From: Zancudomyces culisetae
Lineage: Eukaryota; Kickxellomycota; Harpellomycetes; Harpellales; Legeriomycetaceae
Assembly (NCBI GenBank): GCA_001969505.1
Contig: LSSK01000196.1
Coordinates: forward strand, 27,483 to 63,833
Reading direction: 5' to 3'
Length of the DNA stretch: 36,351 nt
Below, one piece after another: positions 10,841 to 19,722 of the stretch (position 1 is the first letter of the stretch; the number at the start of each line of letters is the position of its first letter). The notes under the pieces were generated by a model. That model saw only the letters and a list, made by a program, of their open reading frames with translations. It did no database searches and was not told the origin of the DNA. The position numbers were made by a program, and so were the translations under genes.

Positions 10841-11842
10841 CTACTTGAGCTTGACAAAGGATGACTCAAAATCCATAATACTGACCTCTACATCGGCCTA
10901 TGTATATTAACACGCATGTTTATGTCGACTTTGTCTATAAATCATATAATATAAACCTACATTTTCATCGTAGTCGGCCCAATCTCCCATGGAAAAATCT
11001 ATTTCGTTAAATTTTGTTACGGAGTCGACACCACTTGCAATCCACTCGCCCTATAACAACAGAATACAAAAAGGGGCGGATTCTTACAACCAAAAGCACT
11101 ATAAGGCTTAACATCAATAGCCATTTAAATAAGCTAGGTGTTTTACCTTGGGTGAAAATTCGACGGGTTCAATACCCCTACAATCGAGTGTCAATATTTG
11201 TTGAATTTTCATGTTATTCTCGATCTTATACTCTTTTGGACCGCTTATGATAGCTATTTATTGAATCGAATAAAAGAGTTTAAAAAATGAGCTATAAGAT
11301 TTGACACGTTACAAAGAATACCTATTAAGAATGTTATATACACATCAAACTTACATGCAGAGCCCTCTCGTTTGCAAAATTTGCACTTTCCTACGTAATT
11401 AGAAGTTCCTCTACTTCCATGCATCGCTACTTCATCCTATATCCGGATCAATTATGAACAATTAACAAAGTGCACATGTATGCCCATATATAAATAGTAA
11501 AAGTCAATAAAATTTACAAATACGTAGTGGTAGCAGCTGGGGTTTAGAAATGTAGATTACCTTTGCGCTAACTGTAACAAAGCTCTCTGTAACTTCTTGG
11601 CAGCTGGAGCATTTCATCTATTTCAAATTCGGATTGCATTTAGAAAACTTTGCCTAACACCACTATTTTTGCAAAGTACCTTAAAATTCCAGAGAAAATC
11701 TTCATCCTTAGGTTTCAGGTCCGTTACATTTGTCAACTCTGCCCGTATTTGCAATGCCAAGTTCTATGAGGGTGATACACACAGAAAATCTGTTCATAAT
11801 ACGTGGTAAACGCGCTTGAGTTAATACTGCACTTACCACCAT
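10841..11842 (-). CDS. CZIB: CXXC-motif zinc-binding protein (UPF0587/DUF866)
   Basis: Seven exons on the minus strand: 11842-11837, 11763-11680, 11617-11561, 11436-11355, 11253-11147, 11050-10961, 10897-10841. They give 160 residues, the same length as the human protein. Every junction is GT...AG and keeps the frame; introns are 62-124 nt with donors such as GTAAGT and GTAGGT. The first exon encodes only Met-Val. The second gives NLALQIRAELTNVTDL and the third MKCSSCQEV with the first CXXC pair (Cys33, Cys36). The fourth gives GSRGTSNYVGKCKFCKRE with the second pair (Cys67, Cys70). Later exons carry LDCRGIEPVEF, GVDSVTKFNEIDFS and DWADYDEN, all conserved in the eukaryotic family (yeast YCR090C, human C1orf123/CZIB). 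The four cysteines should bind one zinc; the cellular role is poorly known. It is divergent from SmD3, probably sharing a promoter region. Confidence 0.93.
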
Positions 11843-12260
11843 TGTATAATTTCTCAGTATTCTGTTGATGTGCTTGGCCTTTTTGGAGCTTTATCTTCTT
11901 GATAGACTTCAATAAAATATAACAAGATGGAGGGGAAATGAAAACAGTAAATACTAATTTGAAGGGTAGATGGAGATTGAATTTAGCTAGCTGGTTGTTA
12001 TTTGCTGGCTTTGGAAATTTAATTTGTGGGCACTCTGGGCAATTTTTTCTGATCAATTAAATTATCTAATGCTTTAAATTTGACGTAAAATAAAAAAAAA
12101 AATTTTTATGTGCGTAACAAAGATTTATAGATATTTTATTTGTTAAATTGAAAATACTTGAAAATACTTGAAAATATTAAAATAAACAATTTAAATAAGC
12201 TGTAAAATATATCATCTAAACAATATACATTAATTAGAACACGAAGAAACACTCGATAAA
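11843..12260. promoter_or_regulatory. Shared divergent promoter region
   Basis: 418 bp between the start codons of two divergently transcribed housekeeping genes (CXXC zinc protein, minus; SmD3, plus). It must contain both promoters and 5' leaders. It is AT-rich, especially 12060-12240, with a direct repeat of GAAAATACTT near 12148-12172. I see no defined factor-binding motif I would name. Confidence 0.5.
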
Positions 12261-12929
12261 ATGTCTATAGGAGCCACTATTAAACTATTACACGAATCAG
12301 TCGGGCATGTTGTAACAATAGAACTTAAAACTGGACAATTATACAGAGGCACGATGGTAGATGGTACTGTTTATAAATTTTGGGATATACTAACTTTTAC
12401 AATTCTTTTTTTTTTTGTCGATGTGAGGGTTTTTATATATAGTAAGGAGCATTTCCTAACAAAATTTATTGTTGACAACTTCTTTTAGTGGAGGACAATA
12501 TGAATGTTCAGCTGAGAGGAATAACTGTCACAGAAAGAGATGGAAGAACATCGTACCTAGAACAAGCGTATATTCGTGGATCTCATATTGTATTTTTTAT
12601 TGTTCCCGACATGCTTAAAAACGCTCCGATGTTTAAAAAGATTGATCCTAAATTTGCTAAAATGCGAGGTATTGGAATGAATCGGGGCAGAGGTTTGACG
12701 AAACCCTCAGGTAATACTACATTTCTTAATATAATTATCATCTAAAAGCATTTTACCTTTTTTTTTGATACTTGTATGGTTCTAGTATTTTTAGTTTTTT
12801 TTTCTTCGAGATGAAAAAAGAAGAGGTAGAAGGGAAGATTTAAGCATTACTTATATTATATGTGTATATATATATATTCGAATAGCACAAGCAAAAGCAG
12901 GACAAATGCATTCAAGAATGTCTCGGTAG
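12261..12929 (+). CDS. SMD3: Sm core protein SmD3 of spliceosomal snRNPs
   Basis: Three exons: 12261-12363, 12489-12710, 12886-12929, giving 122 residues. Introns are 125 nt (donor GTACTG, CCTAAC branch-like site near 12450) and 175 nt (donor GTAATA); both junctions are phase 1. The Sm fold is clear. The Sm1 motif runs from [19 protein letters not shown] through GTMVD to EDNMNVQL, and Sm2 contains [25 protein letters not shown] and YIRG supply the loops that contact the U-rich Sm site. The tail contains RG dipeptides ([11 protein letters not shown]), fitting arginine methylation in this family, and ends in a 14-residue last exon [14 protein letters not shown]. SmD3 pairs with SmB in the heptameric ring on U1, U2, U4 and U5 snRNAs. 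Without the last splice the frame would run into intron sequence ending NIIII. Confidence 0.95.
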
Positions 12930-13651
12930 TGCGATAACGGTTGATCAAGAATTAGATACACGTGTTCATGACTATTTGATTTTTGAGAGCCCTTGACCAA
13001 GGGTTAATGTATTTCAGAATGGTTACGCTTATTTTTTTTACATGGCTGATATTGTAACTAGAAATAAGAAACACACTTTCAAGTCTAACATAATTGTTTT
13101 ATTTATAAAATACATACTTGTTTTCTAAATTTCCTATCCTAACGAAGCTCTATTTTTTTTCTTTTTCTGGTTATAAATAAAATAAAACAATGAAAGGGTA
13201 TAATAGCTCAAGAATATGAAACAGATACGATATAGTAAATAAGAAACGATAATAATAGTGATAATAATAAAAGTAGAAACTAAGATAAACGGCAGTGATA
13301 GAAATTCATATCTCTTGAACCCACTATTTGCTTTTTTTTCTTACAAATAAAAGAGGGCCTATTCAGAAGTGGAGTTTCGAAATATAGTTTTTAAAAGGAA
13401 AAGAAGGGGAGGTGGAGGTGAAGATAGAGGTGGAGATAGAGAGGAGGAAAGAGAAAGTTTGTGTTGTTGATTTTAAAAGGAATTTCGTAAATAAATACAA
13501 ATACACATAGATACTAAAGGCCAAGCTAACATCAGGGATGTCTTTTTTTTGATGATATTGAAACAAGTGAGAGTCAGAAAGTGTGGAGGAAGGAAGAGAA
13601 GGAAGGGCTGTAGGTAAAAGAATGAATTCACGTAATCGATAGTGCTGCTTC
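12930..13651. other. Convergent intergenic region
   Basis: About 720 bp between SmD3 (plus) and the velvet-like gene (minus). It is A-rich on the plus strand, with a GA-rich stretch at 13395-13460. The minus strand is open over 13363-13665, giving a Ser/Phe-rich translation that I take as non-coding or 3' UTR. No other feature is seen. Confidence 0.45.
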
Positions 13652-14470
13652 TCATGATAAAACACGTACAGTGCGGCTCATTGTGCTACACAGGCTGTTT
13701 GTTGCTTTCTGATTGAACCTTTAGTGATATGTATATATTTGAAATTTAGAGATGTGAGTGATCAAAAGTAGAGGAAAAAAGGCATAGATTTTATTTTTTT
13801 TAGTTGTGGAGATAATGGATAATGTAGTTTAGCACCACAAGTACATGAGTATAAAATAAGGAAAATGGAAGAGAGAGAGAGAGAGAGACTTACATTGGGC
13901 CCACTAGTACCTGTTCCATATCAAAAACGGCGATTTTAAAGCAATAGCTTCCTGGATAATGAATTTTTAGGTTCTCAAATTCAAATAGAATCGCTCCACC
14001 ATCTTGAAATCCTTCGGATACGGTATTTCCTTCGTAGAAAATAGAGCTACTACACTCAATAAAACTAGAAACTTCCTCGCCATTTTCAAGCAAAAGACTC
14101 AAGTGAGCTACAAATACATTGCCCTCAAATTCGTCAGCTGGAACCGAACTATTTTATCATTTGAATTTTCGTTATTATGTTACCTGTTTCCTGTTTCCTG
14201 TTTCTTGTTTCTTGTTTATCTTTTTATTTTTGATAAAAAAGGTAGAGAAAAAAAAGAAAACGATGAAAGGTAAAAGCAAAGTTAATGTATATGTGTGTGT
14301 GTTCTATGAAAAAGTGAACACAGTTTATTCATCTTACAAGACAGAATGTATAAAAATACGTCCAAAATACTTACTTTCCATCTGCATCGTTTATATCAAG
14401 CTGACATGCTATGGTAAACTGGCTTCCACGAGTAATACAGTCACGAAAGTTTATAACGTTAATATTATAC
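13652..14470 (-). CDS. Velvet-like domain protein, 5' end unresolved
   Basis: Three minus-strand exons: 14470-14375, 14148-13894, 13718-13652 (stop). Donors are GTAAGT twice, acceptors end AAATAG and CTAAAG, introns are 226 and 175 nt, and all phases match. About 139 residues are covered. The order of motifs follows the velvet fold: a YNINVINF strand, CQLDINDADGN, then NVFVAHLSLLLENGEE. The most diagnostic block is GGAILFEFENLKIHYPGSY with FKIAVFDME, against the family pattern G-x-F-x-F-x-DL-x-(10)-PG-x-Y-x-F. The end TNSLCSTMSRTVRVLS resembles the closing region. Missing or diverged: the N-terminal Arg/Cys-Gly block and the DPPP motif, so it is an atypical member. Velvet proteins are NF-kB-like DNA-binding regulators of development and secondary metabolism in fungi. 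A Lys/Glu-rich reading with an ATG near 14714 could be the missing first exon, but its donor would be unusual. Confidence 0.55.
13871..13888. repeat. (GA)n microsatellite next to a donor site
   Basis: Nine GA units (CT on the transcribed strand), lying immediately downstream of the GTAAGT donor of the second velvet-like exon. Confidence 0.9.
14183..14217. repeat. 7-bp tandem repeat in a velvet-like intron
   Basis: About five copies of CTGTTTC/TTGTTTC in the intron between the first two detected exons of the velvet-like gene. Confidence 0.8.
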
Positions 14471-15850
14471 CTATATTTTAACGCGAATATATATAAATGT
14501 TAAAATTAATAAACAAGTGATCAGGTGTATTTAATAAATGTTTGGTTATTGTAAATTATTGGTTTTTTATGTTAGTTTTAATATAGTATGTTATGTGATA
14601 TATGCTATCGCCGAGAGTGACATCTACTCCTCTTCCACCTTCACCCGCTCACTTTTTCCATTTCCATTTCTTTTTTACTTTCTTTCTTTCTTTCTTTCTT
14701 CTTCATCCCTTTTATACTCTCAGTTGTACAGCAATAGCGTCTTGGAATACCACCACTTATCTTTCCATTTACTTTAGGAGCGTCGTGGGATTTTAGTTAG
14801 TTGCAAAATAAATACAAGCGATAATAGTGTAATGATTACTGTTTATGTACCTAATACTCTCTAAAGAATAATCCACTTGCATCTTTCATGGATAAAATTT
14901 ATTTCATAGTAATCGATATATGAAGTATATACATCCGTACAAATTTTCCTCCAGCTATTTATAATTGTTTGTTGTCCGTGAGAAAGAAAAAAAATATGTG
15001 TGTGCGTGTGTATTTGTGTAAAGATGGTTCAGTTTGAAATATTTGGACTGTTAATGAGGAAAAATAATAAGTTGTTCATTTTATACCGGTTTTTTATTTT
15101 ATTTTTATTTGCGTATTCTAGTTTTTTCAAGTATTGGTTTGTTATTTAGAAATGTAAAACTAAGAGGAACATGTTAAAAAGTAAAACAATCACAACACCC
15201 AAAAAAAAAGTTGAGCATTTAGTCGTTTCATACTTGAAAGCTTTATCCGGAATAAATAACCTAATTCAGAAAGATTTAGAAATTTAAAAAAACCACATAG
15301 ATGGAGTGTTTTGTAGGTAGCTTTCTGTATCGAATGAACATTTCCCTATCAAGCTACCTGATACAACAAAGTTACAAAAGCAACAAAAAGCTGAAAAAGG
15401 CAAATACCGCAGGTTATTTTACAAATCGCTGAATATTTCATGTATATGAAAAAAAAAACAAAAGAAAAAAAGGAGAGAAAAAAAAGCAAACGGAAAGGTT
15501 TTGCTATCAATAGTACAAAAGTAGGCTATCTTTTGTTATCACTAATCACCTATCTAGCTTTAGTAATCGTTGACACTGTCAACACTTCTCATTGAGCCAA
15601 AAGAATTTGTGGATCGGGTTACTAGAAATAGAGAATATGAATGTGAATGATAGTAATAAAAAAAAAAGTTAAAAAGTTGATGCACAAAAATTATAAAATG
15701 ATTTTTTTTTGCAAAGGGATTTAAATGTAACCACATCATAAGGTAAACCACCAAAACAGGTCATGTAGTTCATAAAATACACATCATTATCCATTAATAT
15801 AAGGTTATCGCTCTTTTATACAATTCGCCACTGCTCGTTGGATAGTGGTT
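14471..15850. other. Sparse region upstream of the velvet-like exons
   Basis: Contains a (CTTT)n microsatellite at about 14677-14701, which lies on the putative 5' side of the velvet-like gene. It also holds two short plus-strand ATG frames: 15024-15149 (41 residues, one hydrophobic stretch) and 15301-15432, listed separately. On the minus strand a short exon-like block ends at 15560 (TRSTNSFGSMRSVDSVNDY, after CTATTTCTAG). No recognisable gene. Confidence 0.4.
15301..15432 (+). CDS. Small open frame, 43 residues
   Basis: ATG at 15301, TGA at 15430-15432. The product starts MECFVGSFLYRMNISL and ends in a basic tail KSNKKLKKANTAGYFTNR. Composition is varied and the frame has no obvious splice. 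No family is recognised, and a frame of this length is not rare by chance here. Confidence 0.2.
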   Translation: MECFVGSFLYRMNISLSSYLIQQSYKSNKKLKKANTAGYFTNR

Positions 15851-16503
15851 TTATGATGCCGACAACCTCCAAATATATTTATTTGTATAGTTTGGTTTGG
15901 TTAGACATTTCCGTAAGCAGTAGAAAAGCGATGCATTAATAAAAATTGTTTCACTTTTTTTTAATTTTGTCTCTCCTTGATAATATTGAGTTACAACCCC
16001 GAATTTGCTCATTTGATTTCCATAAACATTTGTAATAAAACAAGCTTTTGTACTGAAAAAAAAATTAAAAAGTAGTGATTAAAAACCATAATTTATTGTT
16101 AATAATGTTAATAACGTAAACCTGGGTAAAATTGCCGATAGATTTTAGAGATTTATTAACGTGCACTAAAAAAAATAAAATCGGCGGAATTATTTTTCAC
16201 TAATATTGTTACATCTCACATTAGAGAAATAAAAAAGTCAACCAATCGACCCTCTTATGTATTGAAGAATAAAGCTGGATGTACTCATCACTTTCAAATT
16301 TTCCATATTGGTAAAAAAAGTAAATAGATAAAAAAAAACATGGGAGTTTACATTAATAAGGAAAAGTAGTTTGCGTCTTACAAACCTATTTTTGAGTTTT
16401 AGCCAATAGGCGTGAAAAGCCGTACAACTCATGAATAACTTGAAACTTTGGTTTAATTCGTAAACATCTCTGGTTACGTTCCACAAAAAAAATTTTTTGA
16501 TTT
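15851..16503 (-). CDS. Candidate 3' exons of an unrecognised split gene
   Basis: Block one, 16503-16382, follows ATCTAG and ends before GTAAGA; it contains WNVTRDVYELNQSFKLFMSC. Block two starts at 16283 (YIQLYSSIHKRVDW). It either stops at 16221 or splices after the codon base before GTTGAC. Block three starts at 16052 after a strong TTTTTTTTTCAG acceptor and stays open for 66 codons to TAA at 15853-15851. It contains ITNVYGNQMSKFGVVTQYYQ and ends YIWRLSAS. All three can be joined in frame if the GTTGAC donor is used. I recognise no domain. Upstream exons, if any, lie beyond 16560, where ACTAAC and further AG sites are present. Confidence 0.25.
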
Positions 16504-17533
16504 CTAGATCAAATATTAATTAAAATCGGAGTCTTGATTGCCAATTATTTGTAGGGACTAGAAATTTGTTTGTTTGTTTTAAATTACACTTTGATAAGTC
16601 CATGCATGCTAAAAGTGAGAAAAAATGAGAAAAAAAAGCTAAAGCTTACACAAGTTAGTAAAATAGAAAAAAAGAATTAATAAACTAAATATATTTTTTC
16701 CCCATCTGCTTTGCCTCAATAGAATTTTTTTTTGTGTTACTAGGAGGAGGGGGGAAGAGAGACTTTAAAGGCTGATGTATCACACCTCAAACTTCGTATA
16801 TTGTACAGATTTTTTTTTGTTTTATCTGCCTATTTTCTTTTTAAGTATATCTTTGTGAATTTCTTTTATAAAAATTAATCTGAATTTACATTTACCAATA
16901 AAGATTGGTTTGATGTACGCGAAAAAAAGCATAAACCTTTGCAAAAAAAACTCGAGTTGACATAAGAAAGAGAAAAAAACATCTAGTTTGGTGTATTGGA
17001 TGTGATTTTTGAGAACTATAACAGGGTCACAAGAGCAACAGTGACATTTTCCCCCAGTATTTTGCGGTCTTTACAAATTTAGATAACTGATGAGAAAAAA
17101 AAAACACTAGAGATTTTCCAAAAAAGTATCAGGAACATGGTCACTTTGTATTGTGTTTTACAATATACAAGGTCAAAATTTGAAGGAATGGAAATGTTAT
17201 TTATACTCTTTATCAAGAGAGAATAAAATTTATATGTATACGTGATTGAGATGCACATACAATCATTTACTTTTTCATTGATTAGCTGGTTATACACTAC
17301 TCATTTCACATAAATAAAGAGAATTTTAATTTATATAGGAATTACAACAGTATCCTGTCTGTTAAAAATGGCAATATTACAGGCGAACTCGTTAAAGATT
17401 TGTAAAATTAAAATTAATATTACATTCCATAATCGATTCGCAGGTCTATTTATACTCTCAAAGGGAATAGACATTAAATAAATAGCTGTGATTATAAAAA
17501 TGCGAATAATATAATTGCAAACATATTAGCAAA

Positions 17534-17590
17534 TATTACCATTGAAACATTACCATTGGAATATTACCATTGGAATATTACCATTAGAAA
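17534..17590. repeat. 14-bp tandem repeat
   Basis: About four copies of TATTACCATTGGAA, with single-base differences at the edges and a decayed fifth copy. Confidence 0.8.
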
Positions 17591-17759
17591 TTATCATTAG
17601 ACCATGAAAAAATTTAAAAATAAAACCACGCAGTCATTCCTTCATTAATGATATCAATTTATTATGCCAGGATGGGGGATGGGATTTACACTGAATATTT
17701 GCTTTACAAACCGCAGCCGATTAATATAATTTTATTTACAGTATATATATGACGTAAAC

Positions 17760-17891
17760 ATGATTAAATTACGCCTAAAGTCTTTCCTAATCAAAGAGAA
17801 AAACGTGGGCCATATATTGAGTGTTTTTGTTTTTGTTTTTGTTTATAATTTTGTTTGCAATTTTGTTTGCTTTTGGAAGGATAAAGGATAA
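17760..17891 (+). CDS. Small open frame with one membrane-like segment
   Basis: 43 residues from an ATG at 17760: a basic start MIKLRLKSFLIKEKN, a Val/Phe-rich hydrophobic segment encoded partly by a GTTTTT repeat, and an end FWKDKG. The repeat origin of the hydrophobic part makes chance likely. Confidence 0.15.
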   Translation: MIKLRLKSFLIKEKNVGHILSVFVFVFVYNFVCNFVCFWKDKG

Positions 17892-18641
17892 GAGAAAGAG
17901 TAAAACAAGGAAAAAGGGGGCGTTGGGGGACCCATGGTAGCTTGCGTCTTTCTATTTCGAGAGTGTAGGTATTAAAAAAAAGCTAGTTTTGGTGTAAAAG
18001 CTTGACAAAAATTTTTTTTTTTTGCAAATCACCAGATATAATTCCGAGTAAATTATAAAATTTGTCACAAAGCAATTACATCTGGTTATAATTACGATTC
18101 TCATAATCTTGCTTTAGCAAAGAAATGGTAAAAGATCTTTGTGGGTATAGTGAATATAAGGTTATCCGTATTAAGGCCTTGCTCTTTAATTTGATACCAA
18201 ATAAGTAATTAAACACGCCAAAAAAAAACTGCACCTTCACAAACAAAAGCACCGTTTTGATAATTTTATTATTATTTTTACTTAAACTAATGTTAACGAA
18301 ATGTAACAGTCACTTTTACCCATTCAAAGACCCACTCAAAGCCTCGCTTTAGAATGTGAGTAGGAGTAGGGTAGATTGTATAGTATGAACAATGAAACTG
18401 AAAATAGTTTTATCCTTAATTAGTAAAGCGGGAAAGAGAGAGAAGGAAGGAAATGTACCGGAGAATGAGATGGAGCGGGAACAGAAAGTAGGGTGGGGTG
18501 AGAAATAAAAAGACAGAAAGAAATTATGAAGTGGCCACTAAAAAATAGCCAATCAATAAAACTACCCATTATTTGGATGTGAGCAATTTAGCACCACAAT
18601 CAAAAAGTAACCTAATCTAAATGGTATTTGTGGGAAGTGAA

Positions 18642-18661
18642 GGGGGAGGGAGGGAGGGGGG
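18642..18661 (+). other. Canonical G-quadruplex motif
   Basis: Four G-tracts (5, 3, 3 and 6 G) separated by single A bases, inside a purine-rich stretch on the plus strand. Confidence 0.8.
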
Positions 18662-19162
18662 AAGGTATTGGAAGTAATGAGTGGAGGTGAGAGAAGGAGG
18701 GGGTAGATTTTCATAAATCAATTAAAAAATCTGTTAAATAGATGACATAAATGAATGTATTTTTTATTTATTGAAGTTTAGTTTTCATTTATTAAAAAAA
18801 TTTATTGTCCCAGATATTTAGTAATTAATATGAGACACAACAATCATCTGGATTTAAACTACGTCATCATGCAGAGCCATAAACAAAAATACATATCCAT
18901 TGGTTCCATCCTAGAAAAATCTGATTGTTGGGTATTGGTGAGAGTTGTATTTGATTATCCTATTTACCACTGGAAATAAAAGGTGGTATATTTTCCCCCC
19001 AGTAATTTTCTTTGTACAACGCTTTTGTTCAAAAAAGAATAATGCTCTTGCACGTAGATAAAGAATGCCTATAAAATAATAAACAATAAATTCTGGCCAA
19101 TTCTGCCACTAAAGCACACCTAATATAGTAGAAAACCTTGAGTTCACTAAACACAAGTGCAA

Positions 19163-19184
19163 GGGGGGGGGGGGGGGGGGGGGG
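19163..19184 (+). repeat. Homopolymer run of 22 G
   Basis: Uninterrupted G run (C on the strand of the giant gene), 540 bp past that gene's stop codon. It is exceptional in DNA this AT-rich, and its length may be imprecise because of sequencing. Confidence 0.9.
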
Positions 19185-19582
19185 AAGAATAATCAAAAGA
19201 ACATTGCACAAAAGGATAGAACGAGCTGGAGAGGGGAAAGATAAGAAGAAAAAGATGGAGCAATGAAGCGAATAAGCGAACGAAGCAAAAAAAGAAAGAG
19301 ATAGATAAAGAGAGGTCAAAAAAAATAAAGGAGGGGTTGGCTTTTGTTGCGAACATATTTAATTCGAAATAAGCGATACGAGTTTTTGCAGAAAAGATAA
19401 GAGTTTTAAATAAGAATGATATTGTGTGGGATAATTTACAGTTTCCTCAAAAGAAGAGTATTCGAATTTCGTAACGATTTCTCGAAAGAATTATAAATGT
19501 AAAAAAATATAAAGAGGAAAAAGAGAACTATAAAGTTATAAATGTGAAGATTCCCAATCTATGTACGTTACAAGTGAAGAAT

Positions 19583-19603
19583 TGTGTGTGTGTGTGTGTG
19601 TGT
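19583..19603 (+). repeat. (TG)n microsatellite
   Basis: About ten TG units, 120 bp past the stop codon of the giant gene, probably in or near its 3' UTR. Confidence 0.85.
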
Positions 19604-19722
19604 AAAAGGGTGGGATTGGATATAGGGGATGATATTTATACATAGAGTACTAGCTTGAAAGAATAGAAAAAATCAAAATGATATTGGGTATATGAGTCAA
19701 TTTATTAAATGAACAAAAATAC

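Larger units (their letters stand above)
16504..19722. other. Long repeat-rich region without a recognisable gene
   Basis: About 3.2 kb. It holds a 14-bp tandem repeat (about 17534-17590), a 43-residue open frame (17760-17891), purine-rich stretches at 18360-18720 with a G-quadruplex motif, a 22-G run and a (TG)n microsatellite. The last few hundred bases should be the 3' UTR and terminator of the giant minus-strand gene ending at 19723. Nothing with homology is visible. Confidence 0.5.

Noticed and set aside
11163-11180. tRNA-like B-box (GGGTTCAATACCCC)
   Set aside because: It lies in the coding exon for CRGIEPVEF of the zinc protein, with no A-box or acceptor stem around it.
13363-13665. 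100-codon minus-strand frame downstream of the velvet-like exons
   Set aside because: GTG start, Ser/Phe/Tyr-rich from GA/CT-rich DNA. The velvet-like reading in another frame ends within it and fits the family better.
19029-19356. Minus-strand frames crossing the G22 run
   Set aside because: Open only because the C run encodes Pro and because of pyrimidine-rich DNA; no plausible start or similarity.
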